From assembly GCA_019914995.1 (NCBI GenBank), contig CM034129.1:3361725-3425724 (forward strand): a stretch of 64,000 nt of DNA. Direction: 5' to 3'. Each line of letters starts with the position of its first letter. Position 1 is the first letter of the stretch. Made by a program: the position numbers and the translations under genes. A model generated the notes under the pieces. It was not told where the DNA came from and did not search any database. It saw only the letters and a program-made list of their open reading frames with translations. This stretch comes from Acanthochlamys bracteata. Its lineage: Eukaryota; Streptophyta; Magnoliopsida; Pandanales; Velloziaceae. Of this stretch, positions 51,674 to 63,799 are shown piece by piece.

Positions 51674-54600
51674 CTATTCAGGCAATAGAGGTAATCTTTT
51701 GACACTGGCGCCTGCAATTCCTCTAGTCTCGCTGGAACTATATGTTAAGGATTTGACTGATGAAGTTTTACTGCTCAGCTTCTGAGGAAGGATCTGCAGC
51801 CTGGAGTTCAACTCAGTGCCCGATTGCTCAGCTGCAAGGTGATAGCTTTCCACGAGCTCCAATTGCCTAGCAATTATATCTGAGCATCTAGGCAGGAGTT
51901 CCACTGGTTCTCCACCAGGAATAACAATGTATTCTATTGCCATCCGAACCTCCTACAAGGAGTTCACAATATGCAATCAGGAAAAAAGTTGTGAATGTTT
52001 TAAACCTTCACAAGACACCTGTCTTAGGAATGCTTCTTAAATGAACAGGGAATTATGTATTTTCTTGGTAAAGAGAATGACTTATAGCTCTATACCATCT
52101 AACTTTTGCAAAGGTGTTTTTTCTGATTGTTACAAATAAAATATCATGATGTTCCATGCCTATAAGAAGGAAAAGTCACCTTGATGTGAGGATCTATAAC
52201 AAATATTTTATGAGAGATGATTCTGTTTAGTGTAGTGAAAGAGAAGCTCACAACTATTGTGGATATGGTTAATATATGATTAATTGCTAAACATGTATTT
52301 GTGATGATCTAAGATTCATCGTGTAGTTGGTGCAAGTTAGTCCTTTTGCGCACGAGTAACTTGAGAGTCTAAATGATAGGTGCAAATAATCTACAGAAGC
52401 AGAAAGATCGCGCCATGATGCAAAGTGACAATAAAGCATCATGCTAGAGGTCAAGGATTTGGTAATACTCAATACATTGTACAAAAAAGAAAAGCATAAA
52501 GATGTTTAGGCACCTCTAATGCATCAATCTCCTCCAAAGACGGTTGCCTTTTTGGTGCATCATCTTCAATCTCAACATGCTTATGACTTGCTGGAACACT
52601 CGAAGCAGATCCGACTTTCTCCATCTTAAGTATCATTTTAACTGCTTTGACTATTTGTGCCATAGTATTATCCTGCGGATGAGATACTGTAAATAGTGGG
52701 AATAAAATAACGCATGCTTTGCAAATATACAAAAAAACACACTACCTTGACGACAAAAACAGGCAACTGATGATATTTTGCAACACTGCGTATCCATGGG
52801 TTTTCTCTCATTTCAGACCTTGATGCAAGAATTGCATCGGCAGTTCTAATGTCATCAGTAACATCTACGTCATTCTCAAACCCCATTACTTGCGCTACTT
52901 GCAGCAAATCAGCTTCTGAGATCTGGAAGAGAGAAAGACAGCTAAGAGGCCGAGGGACAAGGAAAGGTGAGGCACAGCAAACACAATTTTGGATGTACTT
53001 TATGCTTTATCAGCCCACATCATATCCCAAAGAGTGCGTGAATGTGGATTTGGGGTATTAACTAAATGTTACATATTAATTTCTTTTGCATGCACTCCAA
53101 TATATGATAGTCTAGAAGATTTCTTCAGCAGAAGCTATGTATACATCCCTAATGGTAGCTAAGTAGATACATAAAGAAAAAAACGATATGAATGATAAGC
53201 ATTGGTACAATAATAAAATGAAAAAAATTGAGACCATTGCTACAAGAGATTCATTAATTCAGGCAAGTATTTACCTTGTACGTATAAACACGGAAGGGTA
53301 AACTCCTTTTATCAGGTGTCCTGTGACTTTTCCCACCGGTGTTAGTAGCAGCTTCATCTAAAAGCCATTTGTCAGCAACCTCATCTTCAAGGGAAAGTGG
53401 CGAGTCTTCATATAGTTTCCTGGATCTTTTGCTAGTCTCTGTCTTCTCCTTACAAGTAACTGTCAGGTTCTCCTCATAATGTTTCTCACTTACTGAAGTA
53501 TTATTTCTAGAATTGTTAGGTTTGGGATCCACCTTACGCACTTCAACTAGAGGTGACTTGCCTGTCGGAAAAGAATACTTAGTCAGCTGTCATGTCAAAA
53601 GTTATATCAAGGGATCGTTGTTATCATGCTCTTGATTCTAATAGAATTTAGGAACAAACCTGCCAGAATAGCATCTACTGTTGCTTCTAGTTTGTGGTGA
53701 ACACGGCACTCGTTCTTTGAAATCATCTCAACAGCACATGTAAATGTAGGAGGACCTTTTCTCTCCAGTATTGTCTTTTGCACTTTCCTTTTCTTTGCCT
53801 CCTCGTCACCAAGTGTAACACTCTGCAGCAAAGAGCCAAACTTTTGTATTACTAAGTTGACATTCTATTTTGCTGATGAAGTATTAATGGTCTGCACTAT
53901 TACATATTTTGAATAAATAATGGTTTTGCACTAGACTTCCTATCTACCCCCTAAGACTACTGCACATTTAGCATAAGATGTTCACATTGGAACTTGTACA
54001 TTCTATTAGCTACCATACTGGATGATCCTGATTTTACCATTAGCCAGAAGTTAAAAACAAGCTTTTACCTCTATTCCACCTACAAGTGTCTGGAGACAAG
54101 GATTCTTTATAATGCTTTCTATTGAAGCTCCATGAGCTGTACCAACCAGCTGAACACCTCTTTGGGCAATTGTGCTTGCAGCCAAAGCTTCAAGCTCTGT
54201 TCCTATTTCATCAATTATAATAACTTCCGGCATGTGATTTTCAACCGCTTCAATCATAACCTGCAGATTCTTTCATACTAGTCAGCAAATATTGTAAATG
54301 TGGAAACACAAATATAATGCAACTAAGCCTTTGTCCCGCTTGGCGGGAAGCTGAAAGCCTGAAACACAATGTCACAAATTGATATCACCGTGCAAGGAGT
54401 AAATCAACTGTTATACTAAAGTCAAACATATAATGCATCAATGTTAACAGAATGCTTACACTGTGCTGCATGTTAACATTTGCTACTTGCATTCTTCTTG
54501 CTCGTCCAACTCCCATATGAGGTACATCACCATCGCCGCCAATCTCATTAGACGTATCTACAATGATGACTCTTTTCATTTGTTCATCTGCTAGCATTCT

Positions 54601-56245
54601 AGCAATGTCTCTGCAGTATAAAAACTTTGAATAAGTTCAACAGTCAGAGACCACGGATGTGGAAATAAGAATATGAGTGCTAATTGACTGGTGAAATATG
54701 AACTGTGTAAGAAACTTCTATAAAATACATACATATAATACATTACATATATATGGTTTAGGATATAGGCACCCCTCCCCACTGTGTACATACGCATAGA
54801 TACATATATATTAGGCTTCAGAATTATCTTGACAGTATCACACTAACAAAAAGCTTGCAAATGTATAAGTCCCTCGAATAAGAAAACAAATATTTAAGTC
54901 CTAACCTGACTTTATGAACAGCAAAGTTCTCATCAAGAAGGTATATGCTTGATATTTCAGAGAAAGGGGCTTATGAAGATTAAAGATTATGTAAAATGAA
55001 TCTGGTAACAAACAAGAATCCTACTTCAGTTAAGGTTACGAGCATTCTAAAGAACCATGAGTGGAGCTGCCTTCAAGAATGGCCATTGTTAACTTTGAGG
55101 AAATAACATTAAAGAGCATCTGCAATTTTAAATTCCTCCCTTTCACAACTTTCTGATCAGTGATCTACACGATGTTAGATAAGATACCACAAAAGCGAAA
55201 AATTGATAGCAAAGTGTAACTGTGTAGCGCTTCCCTTCTGATGAAAGGCCAGTATAAGAGAAACAGTGGAGGCAATTGTACCTTATCAAGGTGGTCTTGC
55301 CCACCCCTGGGGGTCCTATGACCAAGATGGAACCTCCATGCTCTATCAAATCACGAATCATTTCTCCACTTCCTGATATCGCACGGCCAACTCGACAAGT
55401 CAGGCCAATTATATGCATCTTCCGGTTTCTAATAGCACTAATTCGGTGCAAAGAGTGGTTGATTCCTGATCTGTTGTCCTCAGAAAAGTCACCAACCTGC
55501 ATGAACTATCAATTAGCTCGACCTGCATTACAACAACAACAACAACAACAACAACAAATAAATCATATTCTACTCTCCACTTGGAACTAAGAGCTTTCCT
55601 ATATGCAAAAGTAGCAGATAGAGGCAATAAAGCCTTTACCTTGAAACGAATAAGACAACTTCATATCAACTTTGAACAAAAAAATAATAAAAACACATAC
55701 TCCGTAAACAAGCACCCAGTATAATCAAATCTTCATACTAAAGTCTTAGCCGACAGACAACAGTTAAGAGTTGAAAGACATGAACCATGTTTCCATCTGG
55801 GTACCTTCGATACAGCATGTCTGAGATCCTCCACGCTAACAAGTTGCTCAGAAATAACCCAATCACCAGATGGAAATCTTGCGATCGGTTTCCTACCAAG
55901 ATCCATAACAACCTCAATCAACTCCCGAATATCCACATGCCTTACCAACTCCCTCCTCATCCTAACCGGAAAAAGTTCCAAAAACATCTCAAGCTCATCA
56001 TTATTCAAATTCAACCCAACACCAACCTCCCGATCACTCCTACTCCTCGACGGCGACGATGCCGACAATGCGACCGAATCACGACTCCATAATCCAGCGC
56101 ACCGGTCTCCATCCGGTCTCCGGATTTGTGAAGAAGCGATCGCTTTTCTCGGCGACGATGATCGACTGAACGATGAAGAAGAACAGGTTGGGAAGCAACG
56201 GTTGCGGAAGCAAGAAGGACTTGTTGGGTTGAGTACTTTGATCAT
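51674..56245 (-). CDS. SPD1: Plastid AAA-type ATPase, SPD1/Ycf45-like
   Basis: Nuclear-encoded relative of cyanobacterial/plastid Ycf45 P-loop ATPases. The Arabidopsis homologue (Seedling Plastid Development 1) is needed for chloroplast formation in seedlings. Exons (minus): 55805-56245, 55282-55496, 54460-54610, 54069-54260, 53660-53822, 53275-53561, 52746-52922, 52514-52672 and 51674-51952; 687 aa. The first ~60 residues are Ser/Arg-rich and poor in acids, like a transit peptide. Walker A is GPPGVGKTT (208-216), with VDTSNEIGG and an arginine-rich [10 protein letters not shown] loop. Walker B is [10 protein letters not shown] (283-292), followed by VGTAHG. A low-complexity linker (exon 6) leads to a C-terminal R3H-like region ([14 protein letters not shown]), suggesting nucleic-acid binding. 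Its biochemical substrate is not known. It lies 855 bp downstream of the KTF1 start on the same strand. Confidence 0.9.
55531..55558. repeat. CAA trinucleotide microsatellite, 9 units
   Basis: (CAA)9 in the first intron of the SPD1-like gene, about 35 bp from the second exon. It reads GTT/TTG on the transcribed strand, upstream of the acceptor. Confidence 0.95.
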
Positions 56246-56472
56246 TTTGTTTGTTACTAACTAGTAAGACAGTTTGATTATTCAGTTGTTGTGGGATGGA
56301 TGTATAAAAGTTTGGTTGGGATTTTTCGTCGAACAAGTTATAGGAGTGAGAAGGGACGAGATGGAATAGTGGAAGATTCCAAGGGATCTTTCAGAGAGAG
56401 ATCCGGGAGGCAACGGTCGTGTGTTTGCGGGGGGTGAGCTGAAGGAATGGAACTCTGCTTGTTGATTTCTTT

Positions 56473-56487
56473 GGCGCGCGCGCGCGC
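56473..56487. repeat. Alternating GC tract
   Basis: GCGCGCGCGCGCGCG, about 230 bp before the SPD1-like start codon. Alternating CG runs can adopt Z-DNA. In plants they usually decay by methylation-driven mutation, so an intact one suggests an unmethylated promoter. Confidence 0.85.
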
Positions 56488-58063
56488 GAGAGGGTAAGAG
56501 CAGCACGCTCGTGGATTGCGGTCCACTAATTTTGGGAAGATTTATGGGGCCTTTAAAAGTGACTATGAAAATTAATTTTTTAAAAAAATTATTTCTTAAT
56601 CAGTTTTATTTTTAAAATACTAATAATTATAAAAAAAATTTTAAAATAGTTCTGTAAGTAATCCAAACGCGGCTGGGTAACAAGAGAAACTACAAAATAG
56701 AGAGGAAAATTATTATTAAAAAAGGAGAGCAAAAAACGTCTGATGGGACTTCGGTTGCTTGACGGCTGTGAATTCTCTCTCTCTCTCACATGCGCTTTTC
56801 TTTGTTTATTTTTGGAGGTACTTGGAGTAGACGAATTTACTACGAAGTGTTTGAAAGACTTCGAGCTTTCTGTAAGCTCGTGGCATGTTGTGTTTCAAAC
56901 GATTATTACCCAAGTGACTCGTGCTTTTGTTGAGTTTGCGTGTCGCGTATATGTAGTTGGTAAATGGTTCCGATCACGAACAGAGCCACAGAAAGACGAA
57001 CTTATATTAAATAAGTTGCATAACGAAATACATAGAATTTATTAGCGTTATTGAAAACAAAAAATTTAGATATATTTATTAGTACTAGTAAATGCATTTT
57101 TTAATGTTTTCTTAACTTATGTGTTTAAGCAATAATATATACATAAGTCATAAAGCTACTAAACTATACATAATAGATTTTTGAGAAATGGATTGTTTTA
57201 AATTTGATAGAAATAAATAATTATTAGGAACAAGTGACGAAACATTATTCAAAAAATAAAATAAAAAGTTTACAATTATCATAAATATTTTGATAAATTT
57301 TAATGCTATATGTTAATTAAATATTTTAATAAATTTTAAATTCTATATTTAACAAAGAATATTACAATATTTCTGATAAGTATGTACGCTACGCTTCTGA
57401 AGATGGCAGTTTGTTTTCCAACTGTTTGTTGAACAGTTGAACTAAAGAAAAATCAAAATGCTAACCTTTGCAAGAAATGAAGATTGATCCTGATGCTTCC
57501 ACGCTATGTTTCAATACCTAAGACTTTGTCCTTTGGTTTTAGGTGAGAAAAATTTTGCATTTCTTCCCCTTTTTTCTTCAAACAGCTCAAGAACATTTTA
57601 TTTTCTTAAGCATGTTAATGAAGAGGGGGAAAAATAGTGCGGTTTCGTAATTGAGTATCTATTTTGGCCTTTTAGTTGGCATCTCTGCTTGAGGCAATTA
57701 CTAGATGTTTTTACTTTTTATTGGTTTTTAGTTAAGAGTAATTTATGATTGTGACACTACGATTTGTAGTGTTTTGTAGTGCAGTTGAATTTTATCCTTG
57801 GTATTTATTTCACTTATGAGCAGCTGCCATCTGGAACAAGCTTCCCCTACATTATCAACTTCAAAATTAGTAAAAGAAAATTTTAAAACCTTTGGGCCTG
57901 AGAAGGAGCAAAATTGTACCCACAACTTACCTTTTCGGAAAGTCAGGCCAAGACCCAGTTCATTTCTTACATTATCATTCGTGATAAATCAAAGCCACAA
58001 GCAAAGCCAGCTTAACGCTCATCTGTTGGTGACAAAACTTGTATTCAAATTCCATATGGTTTA

Positions 58064-58244
58064 GGGTGTGTTTATTTAAACTAAATTTATTTTTCTAAAG
58101 GAATTTAATATATAAATTAAAATTAAAAATAGTTTTTATATAAATTTTATATTAATAGTAAGTTTTCAAAATAAAATATTTATTTATTTTATATTAAAAA
58201 TAAATTTGGAAAAAATAAAATTTAAAAAATTAATAAACACGCTA
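58064..58244. mobile_element. Tourist-like MITE (PIF/Harbinger type), AT-rich
   Basis: Left end GGGTGTGTTTAT at 58064, right end ATAAACACGCTA near 58244. These are inverted with one or two mismatches. TTA flanks both sides (58061-58063 and about 58245-58247). The interior is A/T-rich without coding capacity. The same left terminus occurs near 1251. Confidence 0.55.
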
Positions 58245-58956
58245 TTAAGGTCGTTAAGAACTTGGCACAGATCCAACTCTGTTAGTACTCGGATCCAAAT
58301 CCAAATTTTAGACCAGTGGGTGGGATGGAAGTCTAAATTTAGACTCATTGATTTCAGGGGTTGTATAAAAATCTTTTATTGTGATAAATTTATCACACTT
58401 TTTAGATATTATTAAATGAATCCGGACTCCAAAAGTAGATTTCGATCCAGCCCGAAATAGAAACAATGTATATGAGTTTTAACTTTTATAGACCCGAAAT
58501 TTTCAAATTGGATACTGTTTTTTATGAGATCCGGATCTAACTGATCAATTTGCATCCTTACATATGGTTCTATCAACTACTTCGAAAAAAAAAAGAGAAA
58601 AAAAAAGAAAAAGATAATGAATCAACCACAAGTTCTGATTTAAAGTTAAACATTAAAAAAGCACTTACAAGTATACCTTCCAACCAAACCAAGTTAAAAC
58701 TCTATTATCTCTTTAGTTCAATACTTCAATGCTACTCCCGCACGTATCTGTTGCCAACCTGTTTAAGCGTTAAAACAAGAACTTCAACAAGTGTTATCAT
58801 ATAATCTCTTCAAAAGCATCAATGATTAATAGTGAAATCGCTGTTCAATTAAAACCGCTCTTATAGTTAATTGCATAACGCGATGATAATTGGTTTTATT
58901 AATGAATGTTAAGATACCAAACTCTGGCCACTTTTATGTTGTAAGACTTAAGTTTA

Positions 58957-59241
58957 GGGCGTGTTTCAAGTTGGTGAAACTTTAATTTCTCCTGTCAGAA
59001 TTAGAGTTCCACCAACTTTCTCTATTTTAATTACAAATAGAACTGAGAATTTGAGTTCCCAATTCTACACTAATGGAACTTAAGTTTCACTATATTTTTT
59101 TTTTTGAATTCACTTCCAACCCACTTCAAGAATCAATTAAAATATAAAAATTAAACTCTACTTCTTACTTATTTTTCAAAAAATTCCACTTTCTATTTTT
59201 TATTTTTACGAAACTCAATTACGGACATTTGAAACACACCC
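58957..59241. mobile_element. Tourist-like MITE (PIF/Harbinger type), 285 bp
   Basis: Terminal inverted repeats are GGGCGTGTTTCAA at 58957 and TTGAAACACACCC ending at 59241, with one mismatch. They are flanked by a perfect TTA target duplication (58954-58956 and 59242-59244). A 3-bp TTA/TAA duplication is the signature of PIF/Harbinger elements. It sits about 165 bp upstream of the S28 peptidase start and could alter that promoter. Confidence 0.85.
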
Positions 59242-59347
59242 TTAGCATACTTGACGCGGCTTTCTTGTGACATTTGAACTAGTTCCATATAATTTATACA
59301 TTCAATCACAGCAGAAGCTTCTGATTTGGAAACCATTCTACCTATTT

Positions 59348-59358
59348 CGGGTTATATA
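59348..59358 (+). promoter_or_regulatory. Possible TATA box of the S28 peptidase gene
   Basis: GGTTATATATT about 50 bp before the start codon, which implies a very short leader. No better candidate was seen between the MITE and the ATG. Confidence 0.4.
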
Positions 59359-59405
59359 TTCACATTTTTAGTTCTTCATTTTAGTTCTCAATCAAGTCTT
59401 TTGAA

Positions 59406-61637
59406 ATGAAACTTCGCCTGCTGCTGCTGTTGCTTCTTTTAGCTTCAGGATGCTATTATTCTGCAGCTTCATGGCTTCCCAAGCTTGGTCTAGCGGAGAA
59501 AGCAATGCAACAGACATCTCTGGCTGCGCAAACTATTGCTGACCATGGTTACCAAATACTAGAATACGCACAAACACTCGATCATTTCAGCTATAAGCCA
59601 GAGAGTTATGTAACATTCCAGCAGAGGTATGCAGTCAGCTTCAAGTACTGGGGTGGTGCTAAGACCAATTCACCAATCTTTGTGTACACTGGAGACGAGT
59701 CCGCGCTGGAAGGTGATCTTACTGCAGGCTTCCTTGTTGAGGCTGCGGCTAAGTTCAATGCTTTGCTCATAGTCATTGAGGTGAAAGCAATGTGCATGCT
59801 TAACATTAAATTCAGTGTCTGATAGAATTTATGCAGAATTTCTTTTCATGCAGCATCGATATTATGGGAAATCTTTTCCATTTAAACCAATGGATGGACC
59901 GTATAGAAACTCAAGCACCCTCGGCTACTTCAGCTCATCTCAGGCTCTTGCAGACTATGCTGAGTTAGTAGTAAACTTGAAGAAAAACTTGACTGCTCAA
60001 AACAGCCCTGTCATTGTTATGGGAGGATCATATGGCGGAAGTAACAACTTCAAACATCATTGGGATCTTTTCTGTTGTATACATAATTATCACATAAAAG
60101 GATTCAGAAGGCAAACCAACTGCTTTATGTTCTTGTTTCTTTGCAGTGCTTGCTGCATGGTTCAGATTGAAATACCCACACATTGTAATTGGAGCTGTAG
60201 CGTCTTCTGCGCCAATTCTCTACTTCGACAATCTCACTCCTCAAGATGGATACTTCAGTGTTGTCTCCAGAGACTACAGAGTGAGTAATTTTCGCTTGGC
60301 CAATGATTCGATTCTTAAACTGTCAAACAGTTCAAAGTTGTTTCTGAACACTTGCATATATTGCAGTAAAGACTATGAAGTAACTAGTTGCTGAAACCTG
60401 AATGCTTGATTACAGGAAGCTAGTGAAAGCTGCTATCAGACTATCAAACGGTCATGGTCAGAAATTGATAAGACCGCTGAGCTACCTAATGGCCTCAACA
60501 TTCTAAGTCTAAGATTTATGACCTGCAGGTAAATTGTAACTGGACATTAATCTTCCAAAAATGAACACTAAATTAATCTGACATAGACAACGTTTTCCTT
60601 AAATTACTAGGCCCTTGAACAATCCTCAGCAACTGAAGGATGCGTTGGTTTCAAAGTTTTCGTATTACGCTCAGTACAATTATCCACCAGCTAATCCGGT
60701 TAATGAGATTTGCAAAGGCATTGATGGAGCTCCTCAAGGAACTGATACTATAGGAAGGATAATCTACGGCCTTTCATTGACAGAAACAAGTTGTTTTGCT
60801 ACAGAGGATCCTGATCAATATGCACACGTTGGTTGGTATTGGCAGGTATATAAATTTCTGCTAATTTTTATCAAACACTAGATTCACTTTCAAATGGCAA
60901 TACATATTTGAATTTGAAGGCTTGATGCTTGTCTCGTGCCTTCAGGAATGCTCTGAAATGGTGATGCCTATTGGTGTAGGCACCAATGATACAATGTTCC
61001 AAGTTGATCCTTTCGACATCCGTAGTTTCACAAATAAATGTCAGGAGAATTATGGTGTCACTCCAAGACCTCATTGGATAACCACAGAGTTTGGTGGCCA
61101 TGTGAGTGGCTTCACATATACATGTTACACATTGCTAAAACATACACGATGACAAGTTTCACTCCTTTGATGTTTCATTGCAGAGTATTAAATCGGCACT
61201 TGAAAGATTTGCTAGCAACATAGTATTCACAAATGGTCTTCAAGATCCTTACAGTAGTGGAGGGTATGATACTAAATTACATCATATAATCCAAGCATCA
61301 ACTCCAGCCCTAGTAAATCAAATGATTTTGACATACTCTGTAAATTCAGTTGTAATGTCTATGACTTTTCAGGGTTCTACAGAACGTTTCTGATAGTGTC
61401 GTAGCTATAAGTACACCAAGAGGTCTGTATTTCTAATCCTTTGTTATGCATTCACGTATAAACGACTACGTTACTAAGTATTACTGTGAGATTTTTCTTG
61501 TAGGAGCACATTGCATGGATATAAAATCTCCAAGTTCAACAGATCCAGAGTGGTTACTTGCACAAAGAAACGCAGAGATTGAGATCATAGGCCACTGGTT
61601 GGATGAATATAACCAAAGCTTCACCGTCAATCAATAA
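59406..61637 (+). CDS. Lysosomal Pro-X carboxypeptidase-like serine peptidase (S28)
   Basis: S28-family serine exopeptidase, expected to cleave after proline in acidic compartments (vacuole) or the apoplast. Exons: 59406-59780, 59854-60040, 60147-60280, 60416-60528, 60611-60845, 60946-61101, 61184-61263, 61373-61422 and 61504-61637; 487 aa. The signal peptide is a poly-Leu run ([13 protein letters not shown]) encoded partly by CTG repeats. Motifs are TLDHFSY and [10 protein letters not shown]; the nucleophile Ser184 in [31 protein letters not shown]; Asp421 in [13 protein letters not shown]; and His446 in [10 protein letters not shown]. The catalytic triad is thus complete. Potential N-glycosylation sites include NSST and NLTA. 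Introns are all short (about 70-110 bp). The nearest alternative family is the DPP2-like branch, but the Cys after the catalytic His and overall motifs favour Pro-X carboxypeptidase. Confidence 0.93.
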
Positions 61638-61950
61638 AAAACTGCAACCACAAGTTCACTGTGCAGTCCTTTTTCTTTCTTTCTTTATTTTATGAAAATG
61701 CTCAAAGATATTTCTGAACTTGTAAACATGGCGTATGAAGGCCAGAACTTCACCGCTTCGCCTAGCAGCTTGGTAAATCCGTATCATTAAAGACAGTGAT
61801 GTCCATATATCTTTACGAAAAATTTGGAAAAGGCATTTAGATATAGCTTAAGATTTAAAGTCAGATTACTGAGGCCTCCACGAAGAGAATATTAAAAAAA
61901 AAACGCTTTTTTAGTGGCAATTGAAACAATTGATAAAAAAAAAAATAATA
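61638..61950. other. 3' region of the S28 gene
   Basis: Probable 3' untranslated region (TTTCTTTCTTTCTTTATTTTATG just after the stop), then AT-rich sequence up to the retroelement. No gene is seen. Confidence 0.5.
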
Positions 61951-62071
61951 GAATTGAGTATGATGAATAATTGATAACTAGAATTTACATCGTACGAATA
62001 TTTATAGAGTACATATAATGGGCTTGTCTCACATATAGCTCAATAATACAGTCCAATATTTTCCCTCAAAT

Positions 62072-62902
62072 TCATGATGGGTCAAACAACATGAGTTTGT
62101 TCAATAATGTTTGAAATCTCGGTGTCGGATGCGATTTTGTAAAGAAATCTGTCAATTGATCAGTAGAGACAACATGTAGTAAAGAAATAGTACCTGACAA
62201 AAAATGTTCACGAACGAAGTGACAGTCAATCTCAATATGTTTTGTTCGTTCATGAAAAACTGGATTACTTGCAATCTGAATAGCACTCCGATTGTCACAG
62301 TAAAGAGGAGTAGCTTTTGCAAAAATAACCCTTATATCAATAAGTAATCTCCGCACATGAATAATCTCCCTTGTGGTAGCAACCATAACTCGATACTCGG
62401 CTTCTGTTGAAGAACAAGCAACGACATTCTGTTTCTTACTGCGCCACGAAATTAATGAATCACCAATGAATAAGCAAAAACCTGTAGTAGAACGTCTAGT
62501 GGGTGGATCACCAGCCCAATCTGCATCAGTAAAAGCTCGAAGTTCCAAAGTAGATGTGGAAAACATAAACAAAGAGCGAATAATAGTGCCTTGAAGATAT
62601 CTGAGAATCATGAGTAAAGCACTATAATGTGCTGATCGCGGTGCAAAAACAAATTGACTGACGATACTTATTGCATGAGAAATATCTAGCCTAGTCATAC
62701 AAAAATAGACAAGCTGACCGACAAGCCGTCTATACCAAGTAGGATCTGTGAGAGGCTCACCAGCTGTAGGACGAAGTTTCACATGAAGCTCTAAAGGGGT
62801 ATCAACCGTCCGACTATCAGATAAGCCTGCATATTTAATAATGTCAGAAGTATATTTTTGTTGAGAAATAAGAATTCCTCTAGTACTTTGCGCAATCTCC
62901 AA
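62072..62902 (-). pseudogene. Copia Pol C-terminus with RNase H, open frame
   Basis: 276 codons remain open, covering the end of the reverse transcriptase (YTSDIIKYAGLSD, PTWYRRLVGQLVYF) and RNase H (AFTDADWAGDPPTRRSTTGF, CSSTEAEYR, PLYCDNRSAIQIA, HIEIDCHFVREH). The upstream part of the polyprotein is broken, so this is a fragment of a dead element although this stretch keeps a frame. Confidence 0.85.
62252..62440 (-). repeat. Left arm of the 189-bp inverted repeat
   Basis: Partner of 63611-63799. The two arms are separated by about 1170 bp of decayed RT. Differences are mainly transitions, many of the C/T type expected from methylated cytosine decay. Confidence 0.9.
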
Positions 62903-63600
62903 TCAAGAAAATAGCGTAGATATCCAAGGTCCTTCATCTAAAACTGTTGATGTGGTGCGTTTTCGTGGCTGTAATACCTGCAATGTCATCCCCTGTTAAA
63001 ATTATATCATCTACATATAATAATAGGAGTACCCACCCTTGCGGTGAAGACCGCACAAATAAAGAGTAATCTTGAGAACTCTGCTGAAATCCTGCCTCTG
63101 TAATAGCTCGACGAAAACACTCAAACCAAACTCTATGAGCCTATTTGAGTCCATAAATAGCACGACGAAGATGACATACATGACCCGGAGGAGTAGAAAG
63201 ACTTAGAGGTGCTGCATATAAACAACCTCCGATAATATACCATGAAGAAAAGCATTCTTCACATCCATCTGATAAAGAGGCCACTGACGTATAGCAGCAA
63301 TTGCTAATAGAGTGCGAACAGTAGTCATTTGGGCAACAGGAGCAAATGTTTCATCATAATCAATCCCATTCTCCTGAATAAAGCATCTAGCAACAAGACG
63401 AGCCTTATGCCTCTCAATGGAGCCATCAGGTCGATATTTAACTTTAAAAACACATTTGCAACTGATAGGCTATACTCTCTCCGGTAATGAAACTATATCC
63501 CAAGTACCTGTTTGCTAAAATGCACGAAACTCCTCTGCCATTGCCTCTCGCCACTCATAGTACTGAATTGCCTCTTGGTAAGAATTAGGTTCACGAGTAG
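62903..63600 (-). pseudogene. Copia reverse transcriptase, decayed
   Basis: Translating the minus strand in pieces shows copia RT signatures: [37 protein letters not shown], and the catalytic YVDDII. In-frame stops occur before QTGTWD and after GLK, among others, and the frame shifts after VVYMQ. The element cannot encode an intact polymerase. Confidence 0.85.
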
Positions 63601-63610
63601 TATGAATAGC

Positions 63611-63799
63611 AGTAAGAAACAGGATATCGTTGCTTATTCTTCAACAGAAGCCGAGTATCGAGCTATGGCTGCTACCACAAGAGAGATTATTCATGTGCGG
63701 AGACTATTTATTGATATGAGGGTTACTTTTGCAAAAGCTACTCCTCTTTACTGTGACAATCGGAGTGCTATTCAGATTGCAAGCAATCTAGTTTTTCAT
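63611..63799 (+). repeat. Inverted partial copy of the copia RNase H
   Basis: 189 bp in plus sense, about 93% identical to the reverse complement of 62252-62440. Both arms have the same length with no indel. It encodes the SSTEAEYRAM to CDNRSAIQIA part of RNase H and then stops. Confidence 0.9.

Larger units (their letters stand above)
56246..59405. other. Intergenic region with promoter leader and MITEs
   Basis: Contains the 5' leader of the SPD1-like gene (with a GC alternating tract), an AT-rich MITE-like stretch near 56555-56680, and two elements with GGGYGTGTTT ends (58064 and 58957). The 100-codon plus-strand frame at 56743-57045 has no recognisable features and I do not call it. Confidence 0.5.

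Noticed and set aside
56743..57045. 100-codon plus-strand frame upstream of the SPD1-like gene
   Set aside because: No recognisable domain or splice context. The composition matches noncoding flanks.
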